From: a virus | DNA length: 31,452 nucleotides | Virus record (IMG/VR): IMGVR_UViG_3300046005_002020 | Location: 1 to 31,452 of that record | Reading direction: 5' to 3' (one strand) | Shown here: one piece after another, positions 22,898 through 29,240 of the stretch | Layout of the letters: every line of letters starts with the position of its first letter | Position numbering within the stretch: the stretch's first letter is position 1 | Translations under genes and position numbers: made by a program | Notes under the pieces: generated by a model | Databases searched by the model: none | What the model was told of the DNA's origin: nothing | The model's input: the letters and a program-made list of their open reading frames with translations, nothing else

Positions 22898-23584
22898 TCA
22901 TCGCACTTCTTCTGAGGTGTAAGAAGTTGCGCTTAATAAGTGATGCACTAATGCATCCCCTGCGTTTGTTAATGCGTCACTTTCTGTAAATCCGTTAATC
23001 TTTATGGTGTCTTTTAGCATCTGCTCAATATTGGCAGCATCTTCTAAAGAAACTTTAAATCGCATGATGGTATGTGTTTTTGGCAATGATGTTTTATCGC
23101 CTAATTCTTCAATATCATCTTCGTCAAACTCCAAACCAATTAAACTGTTTAAATCTATCTTAGATGCCGACATCAAGGTTTCGATTTCAATAACGCTTAA
23201 TGGCATGATGTCTGAAAGAATGTTTGCATCTTCTAATGAATTTAACAAATCTGAGAGCTTTAGACTGTCATCTGAGCCATAACGTGCGTTATGCGTTAAG
23301 CTTATCTCCTTCGCTTGATTGTCGTTAATGTTTTTCAACACAATGACTGGCAATTCCTTTATGCCAATTTTTTTTGCAACCCTCGTTCTATGTTCTCCAC
23401 CTAGTATTTGATAACTGCCATCAAATAACTCTCTTGCGATAATGGCATCGTACATGTTATTTCGCTTTAGACTCTCTGCTAACTTCGCTTCATTTTCTAA
23501 GCTCATAACATTGGAGTTCCAGGGATTGCTTGTCAGTAATTCTGTACTAATGTAGGTGATGTCTATTTTTTTCGTCTGTTCCAT
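22898..23584 (-). CDS. ParB/Srx-fold (ParB N-terminal-like) protein 2
   Basis: This 228-aa protein has a ParB-like domain at residues ~8-110: STELLTSNPWNSNVMS, then DAIIARELFDGSYQILGGEH (62-66), continuing R-T-R-V-A-K-K, then LPVIVLKNINDNQAKEI. It differs from protein 1 in length and sequence, so the pair is not a recent duplicate. Residues 110-228 are mixed, ending in an acidic helix. It leads the leftward cluster; the 80-90 bp to its left-right partner, the helicase gene, contains one operator-like palindrome serving both. I see no Shine-Dalgarno. Confidence 0.75.
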   Translation of the reverse strand: MEQTKKIDITYISTELLTSNPWNSNVMSLENEAKLAESLKRNNMYDAIIARELFDGSYQILGGEHRTRVAKKIGIKELPVIVLKNINDNQAKEISLTHNARYGSDDSLKLSDLLNSLEDANILSDIMPLSVIEIETLMSASKIDLNSLIGLEFDEDDIEELGDKTSLPKTHTIMRFKVSLEDAANIEQMLKDTIKINGFTESDALTNAGDALVHHLLSATSYTSEEVR

Positions 23585-23596
23585 ATATATTTATCG

Positions 23597-23620
23597 TATA
23601 ATTAAGTCACTACATACTTA
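23597..23620. promoter_or_regulatory. Divergent control region: -10 TATAAT abutting operator-like palindrome
   Basis: On the plus strand TATAAT (23597-23602) is followed without a gap by TAAGTCACTACATACTTA (23603-23620), which would cover the start of the helicase transcript. On the minus strand TATAAG (ATATATAAGATAAG) lies three bases from the same palindrome, toward ParB-like gene 2. One bound protein could thus control both divergent operons. I found no good -35 for either. Confidence 0.75.
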
Positions 23621-23673
23621 TCTTATATATGATGCTATCATCAAATACCTATTAAAACAAATACTTGTTAACA

Positions 23674-25122
23674 ATGGCAGTCATTCAAATAATTTCAAAC
23701 GCAGTAAAAGCAAAAATAACTAACCCCACAAGGGACGTTAAGTTGTTTATTTCCGATGCGTTATCCTACGAAGTTGAAGGTGCTGAGTACAGCGATCAGT
23801 TCAAAACAGGCAATTGGTCTGGCATATCTTCATTCTTTAAAATGACCGACAGCACATTTCCTGCGGGCTTCGCATTACATATAAAAGCTTTGCTTGAAAA
23901 GCAAGGTCACATTGTTCAACTTGTAAAAAAGCCTTTACCTGAGCCATTAGGCGATTGGCTTCCTAAAGTTGACAACTTCCCTGAAGAGGAAAGATATGAC
24001 TATCAGATCGAAACAATTCGATGCCTTGAAGATAGAGGCAGAATGGTTGCGCATGTTGCAACAGGTGGTGGTAAATCAAGAATTGCAAAATTAGCCTACA
24101 AACGCATCAATAGAATGACTCTGTTTTTAACAACGCGAGGCGTTTTAATGTATCAAATGAAAGATGCATTTGAAAGCATGGGAGAAAAGGTCGGAATAAT
24201 TGGGGATGGAAATCTTTCTATAAAAAGGGGTTTTAATGTTGGCATGGTGCAAACTTTTGCTTCTATGCTAAAAGATCCTGAAAGGGTTGAACAAACAAAG
24301 CGTCTGTTGGAAAAGTTTGAGTTCGTCATCTTGGAAGAAGCTCATGAAATAAGTGGCAATAGCTATTACGAAATTCTAAAGCTATGCACAAATGCAAATT
24401 ATCGGCTTGCGCTTACCGCAACTCCATTCATGAAATCAAATGGCGAAGATAATATGCGACTTCATGCGGCAGTTGGTGGTGTTGGAATTCATGTTGATGA
24501 AAATACGCTCATCGAAAGAGGAATTCTGGCAAAACCTTATTTTAAATTTATTTCTACCGACAAGCCTCGATTCTTATTTAAAACAACTTCATGGCAAGCC
24601 GCTTATCGTATTGGCATTGTGGAAAATGAATTTAGAAACAAAGCCATTGTGTTTGAAGTCGAAAGAGCAACAAAGTACGGCTTAAAGTCAATGATACTGG
24701 TGCAACATAAAGCGCATGGCGCTCATCTTAAAGAGATGCTAAGTAAAATAGGCATTAAATGCTTATTTATGTACGGAGAACACTCTCAGTACGAAAGAAA
24801 ATCCGCACTTGATCAACTAAAGACTGGAAAAATTCACGCACTCATAGGCTCTACCATTTTAGATGTTGGGGTTGATGTGCCAGCAGTTGGCATGATTGTT
24901 TTAGCCGGTGGTGGCAAAGCAGAGGTCGCTTTAAGACAAAGAATAGGAAGAGGACTTAGAGCAAAGTCAGGTGATGTTGAAAATGTTGCCTATATTGTTG
25001 ATTTTATTGATGAATATAATAAGCATCTGCGGCTACATGCCATCACCAGAAGAAAAATTATTGAATCGACTAATGGATTCGCTCAAGGAATATTGTCAGT
25101 AGGTGCTGATTTTAAATTATGA
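23674..25122 (+). CDS. SF2 DNA helicase, UvsW-like
   Basis: This superfamily 2 helicase of ~482 aa has (counting from a TTG three codons upstream) motif I ATGGGKS at 132-138, motif II EEAH at 224-227, motif III TATP at 251-254 and motif VI QRIGRG at 425-430. The N-terminal ~110 residues form an accessory domain with a WSGISSFFKM segment, like T4 UvsW. UvsW-type enzymes unwind branched DNA and R-loops in phage replication and recombination. Neither the ATG nor the TTG has a visible Shine-Dalgarno. The DEAH motif is EEAH here, as in several phage members. The stop overlaps the next gene by four bases (ATGA). Confidence 0.9.
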   Translation: MAVIQIISNAVKAKITNPTRDVKLFISDALSYEVEGAEYSDQFKTGNWSGISSFFKMTDSTFPAGFALHIKALLEKQGHIVQLVKKPLPEPLGDWLPKVDNFPEEERYDYQIETIRCLEDRGRMVAHVATGGGKSRIAKLAYKRINRMTLFLTTRGVLMYQMKDAFESMGEKVGIIGDGNLSIKRGFNVGMVQTFASMLKDPERVEQTKRLLEKFEFVILEEAHEISGNSYYEILKLCTNANYRLALTATPFMKSNGEDNMRLHAAVGGVGIHVDENTLIERGILAKPYFKFISTDKPRFLFKTTSWQAAYRIGIVENEFRNKAIVFEVERATKYGLKSMILVQHKAHGAHLKEMLSKIGIKCLFMYGEHSQYERKSALDQLKTGKIHALIGSTILDVGVDVPAVGMIVLAGGGKAEVALRQRIGRGLRAKSGDVENVAYIVDFIDEYNKHLRLHAITRRKIIESTNGFAQGILSVGADFKL

Positions 25123-25607
25123 ACAAACGGGTTTTTACTGGCAATAAAAAAGCCGTGATGACTGGCTGGAAAAGAGTTAGTTATGATGATATTACCAAGA
25201 CAGCAATTCAAGCCAATCTTTCATCTTACGCAACCATGCTTATAAAAGACTTCTCTCACAATTTAGGAATAAGCGAAACTCGATTCATTGAAATAGCGAT
25301 AACCAGTGCCACTATCGGTTCGAGCAATTGGAATACAGCTTCAAATCGCTTTGAGCGAGTAAGGCAAGAAAGAAGTTATTTAAAAATGCTAAAAGGGAGA
25401 CTAATTAAACGTCAAAACAAAGATAGTGAAGATATAAAGCCCGAAAGTAGTGAATTAAAAGAGCTGTTTGAACGAATTGTTAATGACAATATATATGGAA
25501 AACAACTTGAGCAACTTCTTCACTCAAAAGGACTGGCTTTTACATCAAAAAATATAACCTATGAAGAGACTGACGGGAATGAGGACGATGAAGAAGAAGA
25601 AGGTTAA
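25119..25607 (+). CDS. Hypothetical protein, helicase operon
   Basis: This 162-aa protein is not recognised. Residues 1-20 are basic, ~25-70 hold a helical region (YATMLIKDFSHNLGISETRF, then IEIAITSATIG), and 80-110 are basic (RQERSYLKMLKGRLIKRQN). The last residues are almost all acidic (GNEDDEEEEG). The basic body plus acidic tail fits a nucleic-acid-binding protein. It starts in the helicase stop (ATGA), so the two are translationally coupled, and its end overlaps the next gene by ~20 bases. Confidence 0.65.
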   Translation: MNKRVFTGNKKAVMTGWKRVSYDDITKTAIQANLSSYATMLIKDFSHNLGISETRFIEIAITSATIGSSNWNTASNRFERVRQERSYLKMLKGRLIKRQNKDSEDIKPESSELKELFERIVNDNIYGKQLEQLLHSKGLAFTSKNITYEETDGNEDDEEEEG

Positions 25608-25929
25608 GAAAAAAGAGCCTGAGATTTTTATACGAGCATCTGTAACTTTGGAAACAAAGAACATGATCGTCACAATGGCTAGAAAGTTGGGCGTATCGCA
25701 AGCTGTATTATGCGGAATGTGGGTATCTCAGTTTAATCCCAATGATGAAATGCTGGTTGAAAAAATCCGACATGCTAAAGCAAAGGCTGAAGTTGATCGA
25801 CTTACCAAAACACGAATATCACTAATGGCACAACTGCGAACAAAAGGCATTATGCAAGAGCTTGTGGATTTAGATAATTCAGACCTAAATATGATGTTGC
25901 ATAAAATAAAGAATCGTTTAAATAAGTAA
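25588..25929 (+). CDS. Ribbon-helix-helix-like basic protein
   Basis: This 113-aa protein starts with a Lys run (MKKKKVKKKEPE) and has a segment like a ribbon-helix-helix: EIFIRASVTLETKNMIVTM, ARKLGVSQAVLCGMW. I chose ATG 25588, with GAGG just upstream; ATGs at 25561 and 25579 are also possible. The C-terminal part is a helical Lys/Leu/Arg region. Its start lies within the preceding gene: the repeated GAA-GAA-GAA reads as Glu in that frame and Lys in this one. It may be a DNA-binding regulator of this operon, and is one candidate for the operator-binding protein. Confidence 0.6.
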   Translation: MKKKKVKKKEPEIFIRASVTLETKNMIVTMARKLGVSQAVLCGMWVSQFNPNDEMLVEKIRHAKAKAEVDRLTKTRISLMAQLRTKGIMQELVDLDNSDLNMMLHKIKNRLNK

Positions 25930-25940
25930 CTGGTGACTTA
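25923..25940. promoter_or_regulatory. 18-bp palindromic operator-like site overlapping a start codon
   Basis: TAAGTAACTGGTGACTTA overlaps the stop of the preceding gene and the first base of the ATG at 25940. On the plus strand TTGCAT (about 25898-25903) and TAAATA lie upstream at near-promoter spacing. Binding here would affect the small-gene cluster to the right. Confidence 0.7.
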
Positions 25941-26134
25941 TGCTTTATAAATATATTGTGTCTTTTAGCATTATTGGGGCAAACAAATACATCTCTACCG
26001 TAATTCACTCGGAAAAGGACGCTCTTTTAATAAATGATAGCGATATAAACAAAATTCTTGAGCGTATATATGGAATTAAACGCTCTTACATTTCCAACGT
26101 TAACTACAGCGAATATCACAATGAAACGATTTAA
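25940..26134 (+). CDS. Hypothetical 64-aa protein
   Basis: This small protein has a beta-like hydrophobic N-terminus (LYKYIVSFSIIGANKYISTV) and a mixed C-terminus. It is not recognised. The start ATG overlaps the operator-like palindrome. The stop lies inside the following gene (14-base overlap), typical of compact phage operons. Confidence 0.5.
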   Translation: MLYKYIVSFSIIGANKYISTVIHSEKDALLINDSDINKILERIYGIKRSYISNVNYSEYHNETI

Positions 26135-26363
26135 TATAAGAAGTCAGATGGATAAAATTTTATATGAGGAAAATAATGCAAATGGAGATTGGTGTAGATA
26201 CGAAGATGTTTTGGCAGGCGAGTTAGAAAATCGAACTTATTGGCTAAGTATTGCCGATCTTTACATAAATAAGGCTATTAAAAATACCAGCTTTTGGAGA
26301 ATTACAGCGTTAACCTGTTTTTCTTTATTTTTAGCCACCTTTGTTGTGCTAATTGAAAAATGA
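26121..26363 (+). CDS. Small tail-anchored membrane protein
   Basis: This 80-aa protein starts at ATG 26121 (MKRFNIRSQMDKILYEENN). The longer frame to 26058 lies wholly in the preceding gene and lacks a better start. Residues ~58-78 form one membrane helix near the C-terminus (FWRITALTCFSLFLATFVVL), so the N-terminus would be cytoplasmic. Phage proteins of this form include lysis-control and superinfection-exclusion factors; nothing here distinguishes them. Confidence 0.55.
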   Translation: MKRFNIRSQMDKILYEENNANGDWCRYEDVLAGELENRTYWLSIADLYINKAIKNTSFWRITALTCFSLFLATFVVLIEK

Positions 26364-26533
26364 CTTACGTTGAACAAGTTGGCAAATATTTTGTAGTGAT
26401 GATCGAATCGGTCGGATTGATGGGCGATTATCAATTGGCTAAATTCAAAAGCAAAAGTATTGCCAAAGAATATTCAAAAAAGGCAAATAGAGAAATTGAA
26501 AAGTTCAACAAGAGAATTGAAGATAGGGATTAA
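26360..26533 (+). CDS. 57-aa basic protein, translationally coupled
   Basis: This is a short ORF whose ATG overlaps the TGA of the preceding gene (ATGA). The first half is hydrophobic/aromatic (VEQVGKYFVVMIESVGLMGD) and the second half is a Lys/Glu helix (IAKEYSKKANREIEKFNKR). The perfect coupling and strong helix support it. It ends just before the attP repeats. No function is known to me. Confidence 0.55.
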   Translation: MTYVEQVGKYFVVMIESVGLMGDYQLAKFKSKSIAKEYSKKANREIEKFNKRIEDRD

Positions 26534-26601
26534 TCGTTGCAACTGTTTTTGCAACGATTTGAAATATACCTATCACGGTTTACAACGGTTTGCAACGGCT
26601 T
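26534..26601. repeat. Candidate integrase arm-binding sites, left arm of attP
   Basis: Four copies of a TTGCAACG-like motif occur: 26534-26543 (inverted), 26549-26560, 26580-26591 (TTACAACGGTTT) and 26590-26601. Two further copies lie at 26752-26777 on the other side of the tRNA core. Repeats on both sides of a core are what tyrosine integrase arm sites look like. Confidence 0.6.
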
Positions 26602-26655
26602 ATTAATCTTTGGCAAGATGTAAGCTATTGATTATATTAACATTTATATACGTTT

Positions 26656-26706
26656 ACGGGATTCATAACCCCGGGGTCGGTGGTTCAAATCCACCTATCG
26701 CCACCA
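26656..26706 (+). other. attP core: 3' half of a tRNA with CAT anticodon
   Basis: The sequence continues from an anticodon-loop-like ATTCATAA, through the variable region, a perfect T-arm (GGTGG-TTCAAAT-CCACC, 679-695), acceptor strand TATCGCC, discriminator A and encoded CCA (26704-26706). The 5' half (acceptor strand, D-arm) is missing, so it is not a functional tRNA. Phages that integrate at the 3' end of a tRNA gene carry exactly such a piece. The host target would be an elongator tRNA-Met or a CAT tRNA-Ile. Confidence 0.8.
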
Positions 26707-26720
26707 TATATATCAAGGGC

Positions 26721-27740
26721 TTAGGTGAATTTCAGTCTCGTTACATTTCCGCTTGCAACCGTTTTTGCAACGATTCCTGAAATACTGTTAGCATGTTTAG
26801 AAAGATGTTCAGGTGCGAGATGGGCATATCGAAGGACCATCTCGTAGCTTGACCATCCACCCAATTCCTGTAAAACATTTAAAGGTGTTCCTGCTTGTAC
26901 ATGCCAACTTGCCCATGTATGTCGCAAACCATGCCAACAAAAATCTTCAATACCCACTCTATCTAATGCATTTCTCCACGCCTTTGTGGATACCTGCACT
27001 ATCGGCTTACCTTTATAAGTGAATACTCGTCTTTTGTGATTGCCTATTTGCTGACGCAATATATCTAAGGCATCTTGATTTAACGGTACTCTGATTGATT
27101 TGCCATTTTTGGCTTGATCCGCATGTATCCACGCAATTCTATTTTGCATATCAATCTGCGACCACTCCAACCCTGTGACATTACTTGCTCTCAATCCTGT
27201 CGATAATGTAAACAACATCATCGCACGACTATGAGGTTGTAATTCAGCAGCCAATTTCTCCGCTTCTGACCTCGTTAACCACCGAAGTCGCTCATTAGAC
27301 TCTTTAAACTGTCTAACGTAAGGCGCTGAATCAATCCATAACCATTTCTTACATGCCTTATTTAAAATGGCTCTGACAATGCCCGTTGTTCTGTTGCATC
27401 GTGTAGTTCCTGCAACTTTTAGCTTTGCCTTGATGATGCGTTCAATAACATCAGTAGTAATATCATCAAGAGCCATATCATTTAGATAAGGCGCTAACCA
27501 TCTTAAGTGCCCCTTCTCTGTTTCAATCGATTTGTTTTCAGACTCCTTTAACCAACGAATAACTGCATCTTGCCACAAGTAAATTGGCTTAGATGTTTGA
27601 GGTGCATTTAGTTCATCTGAGTAAGCTTGTGCCTCGATTGCTCTTGCTTCCTCTTTGTTGCTGGTGCCAGTAGATCGATATACAACTTTTCCTTTGACGC
27701 TGAACTTGTAATACCAGATTTCTTTTCTTTTAAAGAGCAT
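26721..27740 (-). CDS. int: Tyrosine-family phage integrase
   Basis: This 339-aa site-specific recombinase has an N-terminal arm-binding/SAM-like domain (~1-150) and catalytic residues R184 (TGLRASNVTGLEW), a Lys near 213, H270-x-x-R273 (HGLRHTW), W296 (GGWSSYE) and nucleophile Y305 (LRYAHLAP). It cuts and joins att sites. Its stop lies 14 bases from the tRNA-derived core, and its last ~20 codons contain GCAACG-type repeats, so coding and arm sites overlap. Its 5' end overlaps the excisionase-like gene by 133 bases in another frame. All key residues are present. Confidence 0.95.
   Translation of the reverse strand: MLFKRKEIWYYKFSVKGKVVYRSTGTSNKEEARAIEAQAYSDELNAPQTSKPIYLWQDAVIRWLKESENKSIETEKGHLRWLAPYLNDMALDDITTDVIERIIKAKLKVAGTTRCNRTTGIVRAILNKACKKWLWIDSAPYVRQFKESNERLRWLTRSEAEKLAAELQPHSRAMMLFTLSTGLRASNVTGLEWSQIDMQNRIAWIHADQAKNGKSIRVPLNQDALDILRQQIGNHKRRVFTYKGKPIVQVSTKAWRNALDRVGIEDFCWHGLRHTWASWHVQAGTPLNVLQELGGWSSYEMVLRYAHLAPEHLSKHANSISGIVAKTVASGNVTRLKFT
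26752..26777. repeat. Candidate arm-binding sites, right arm of attP, inside int
   Basis: CTTGCAACCGTTT and TTGCAACGATTCC lie back to back in the codons for S-G-I-V-A-K-T-V-A-S. Together they repeat ~31 bases of the left arm (26537-26567), with one substitution and a two-base insertion. Confidence 0.6.
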
Positions 27741-27940
27741 TTTATTACCTTCTCCTTGCTCACATCTTGCCGACTATTAGTGTACTGCGATCTTAACCAG
27801 TCAAACAAGTCGCTCTCAATGAATACCCAACGCTTTCCTGGCTTTGCCGCAGGGATTTCTCCCGATGCCGCTTTTGCCTGTAGTGTCGATGGATGAATTT
27901 TCAGAAGCTCTGCGGCTTCTTCAAGATTTAGCGTTACCAT
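27608..27940 (-). CDS. Excisionase-like HTH protein (probable recombination directionality factor)
   Basis: This 110-aa protein starts with an HTH_17/MerR-type DNA-binding domain: LNLEEAAELLKIHPSTLQAK, then KPGKRWVFIESDLFDWLRSQ. The C-terminal ~60 residues are Lys/Ser-rich and poorly structured. I chose ATG 27940; the frame continues upstream only into tRNA-Thr. It lies upstream of int and overlaps it by 133 bases. Proteins of this type next to int commonly act as recombination directionality factors (Xis). The exact role is inferred. The overlap makes the two proteins strictly linked in evolution. Confidence 0.75.
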   Translation of the reverse strand: MVTLNLEEAAELLKIHPSTLQAKAASGEIPAAKPGKRWVFIESDLFDWLRSQYTNSRQDVSKEKVIKCSLKEKKSGITSSASKEKLYIDLLAPATKRKQEQSRHKLTQMN

Positions 27941-28015
27941 ATATATAGAGTCACAACTAACCCTTGCATCAGAGTTGCAATATTTTTCATAGTAAATTAT
28001 TTCGCTGTTTAGAAT

Positions 28016-28091
28016 TGGAGCCACCGAGAGGAATCGAACCCCCAACCCTCTGATTACAAGTCAGATGCTCTACCGATTGAGCTACAGTGGC
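28016..28091 (-). tRNA. tRNA-Thr(TGT)
   Basis: This is a 76-nt tRNA with acceptor stem GCCACTG/CGGTGGC, D-arm TAGCTCAATCGGTAGAGC, anticodon loop CTTGTAA (anticodon TGT) in a 5-bp stem, a T-arm with GTTCGATTC, discriminator T and encoded CCA (28018-28016). It reads ACA codons (and related Thr codons). It lies just upstream of the excisionase-like gene on the same strand. Confidence 0.95.
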
Positions 28092-28554
28092 ATTTTGGAA
28101 AAACATACTTAATATTCATTTATTCTGACAAATAAATCTTTCGCAGTGTGTCAGCACCACCGATTGCCCCCATGCCATTTGTTTGCACTAGAACAACCGT
28201 CAAATATGTTTTTCTAAAATTAAAAGTATTTCAACACAACATCGTCCTACTGTGACCTTAGAGTGTGTAATAGTTGATTGATACAATCAACCCAAATACT
28301 TTTAATAAAACACACTATAGAATAGTTTTAGTCGCCTCTATTCTTAACGAGTAAGCGAATTTATATAAACTCGATTAATGTGTTTTATTAAATACTTTTA
28401 AGAATATACTGATTCGCATTAACACTGCGATTCGATCAGTTTTACCCAACCCTTATGGTCATGCTCCATAGCTCAGTATATTCTTAAAAGTGCCGTCTTT
28501 GACTTCCGCTACGCAGTTATCACATCTTTCGACATTGATGTTTTTTTGCAAGTT
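28092..28554. other. 463-bp non-coding stretch with three abutting large inverted repeats
   Basis: There is no ORF of interest. It contains three consecutive stems: 28220-28231 with 28294-28305 (12 bp, 62-base loop), 28301-28314 with 28379-28392 (14 bp, 64-base loop), and 28394-28412 with 28473-28491 (19 bp, 60-base loop). Each loop holds two smaller hairpins. Flanking parts (28092-28219 and 28492-28554) show nothing recognisable. The neighbouring stems share AAATACTTTTAA, so alternative pairings are possible. See findings. Confidence 0.8.
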
Positions 28555-28629
28555 TGGCTGGCAAGGCAGGGATCGAACCTGCGACAATCTGATTAACAGT
28601 CAGGTGTTCTACCGCTGAACTACTCGCCA
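28555..28629 (-). tRNA. tRNA-Asn(GTT)
   Basis: This is a 75-nt tRNA with acceptor stem TGGCGAG/CTTGCCA, a D-arm starting TAGTTCAGC, anticodon loop CTGTTAA (anticodon GTT), a T-arm with GCAGG-TTCGATC-CCTGC, discriminator G and encoded CCA (28557-28555). The base pair closing the top of the anticodon stem (27-43) is C.A, a small flaw. It reads AAC/AAT codons. Confidence 0.92.
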
Positions 28630-28636
28630 ATAAACT

Positions 28637-28792
28637 TTATTTTTTAAGACTTAAAACCTTTAACCTATTGATAATCTTATCTTTATCTCTAGGTCGCTTA
28701 CTTTCGCTTAACAACTTTTCCAACTGTAATTGATTCAAAGGCTTAATTCTGGCTTTACCGCCAATAGTTGTCTTAGGATTTCTTTTACGCAT
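28637..28792 (-). CDS. Small basic protein, 51 aa
   Basis: The protein starts MRKRNPKTTIGGKARIKPLN and is strongly basic, with a Leu/Lys/Glu helix (QLEKLLSESKRPRDKDKI). I have no family name for it. An operator-like palindrome lies 14 bases upstream of the ATG, with TATAAT overlapping its first base. It is followed by tRNA-Asn, so gene and tRNA may share a transcript. Confidence 0.6.
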   Translation of the reverse strand: MRKRNPKTTIGGKARIKPLNQLQLEKLLSESKRPRDKDKIINRLKVLSLKK

Positions 28793-28805
28793 CTTAATTC
28801 AAAAG

Positions 28806-28828
28806 TAAGTAATTGGTGACTTATTATA
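28806..28828. promoter_or_regulatory. Palindromic operator-like site with adjacent -10 TATAAT
   Basis: TAAGTAATTGGTGACTTA (28806-28823). On the minus strand TATAAT (28828-28823) shares its last T with the palindrome. This is the same -10/operator geometry as at 23597 and 29241. Confidence 0.72.
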
Positions 28829-28843
28829 ACCAATAATTTTAAA

Positions 28844-29233
28844 TCAGTGTTTTATTTTTTCTTTACTGCCTTTACAGTTAAACACTTGCCTTGTAGGTGT
28901 AGAGTTCGTTGGCGTACAAAATTGAGCTTTTCCATAAGCTGTTCTTTCTACCCTATCCTTCTTTTTTCCTTCTTCTGCTGTTTGATATTGCATATTCACC
29001 ACATTATCTAATCCGCCCATTTCTAAAGCGCAAACATGATCAACCACATATCCTTTTCTGCCTGTTGGATAGCCATTTTGTTTATCAAATTGATGCTTTA
29101 CAGAAGCCGATCGACAAGCGGTTGCCGCTTCTGCCTCTTCATCTCCTAAAAATAACATCGCTAAAATGATAAAGAATGCCATCAACGATAAGGCATCAAT
29201 AATATTATCTCTGTATCTGTTTTCCATCTTCAT
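28844..29233 (-). CDS. Membrane-anchored HNH endonuclease-like protein
   Basis: This 129-aa protein has one hydrophobic segment at ~13-29 (ALSLMAFFIILAMLFLG) directly after the start, then an HNH-type domain: VKHQFDKQNGYPTGRKG, then VVDHVCALEMGGLDNVVNMQ, with Asp65-His66, Asn80 and EEGKKKDR. The helix could be a signal peptide or a membrane anchor, placing the domain outside the cytoplasm. I chose ATG 29233; ATG 29227 is also possible and a GTG at 29248 lies inside the operator. HNH proteins of this 'NMQ-Q' type are common in phages, but the exported form is less usual. Confidence 0.8.
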   Translation of the reverse strand: MKMENRYRDNIIDALSLMAFFIILAMLFLGDEEAEAATACRSASVKHQFDKQNGYPTGRKGYVVDHVCALEMGGLDNVVNMQYQTAEEGKKKDRVERTAYGKAQFCTPTNSTPTRQVFNCKGSKEKIKH

Positions 29234-29240
29234 AATCTCG

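Noticed and set aside
26640-26706. Complete tRNA gene at the attachment site
   Set aside because: Acceptor 5' strand and D-arm are absent, so only the 3' half exists; treated as the att core.
26656-26706. Prophage-chromosome junction (attL or attR)
   Set aside because: Arm-type repeats and the phage operator occur on both sides of the core, which fits attP better. Not excluded without the flanking assembly.
27941-28045. N-terminal extension of the excisionase-like gene
   Set aside because: The extension would run into the tRNA-Thr 3' end and has no ribosome binding site; ATG 27940 gives the normal HTH start.
28220-28491. Integron attC sites or a CRISPR array
   Set aside because: There are no GTTRRRY/RYYYAAC ends, no integron integrase and no short identical repeats with unique spacers; the repeats are inverted, not direct.
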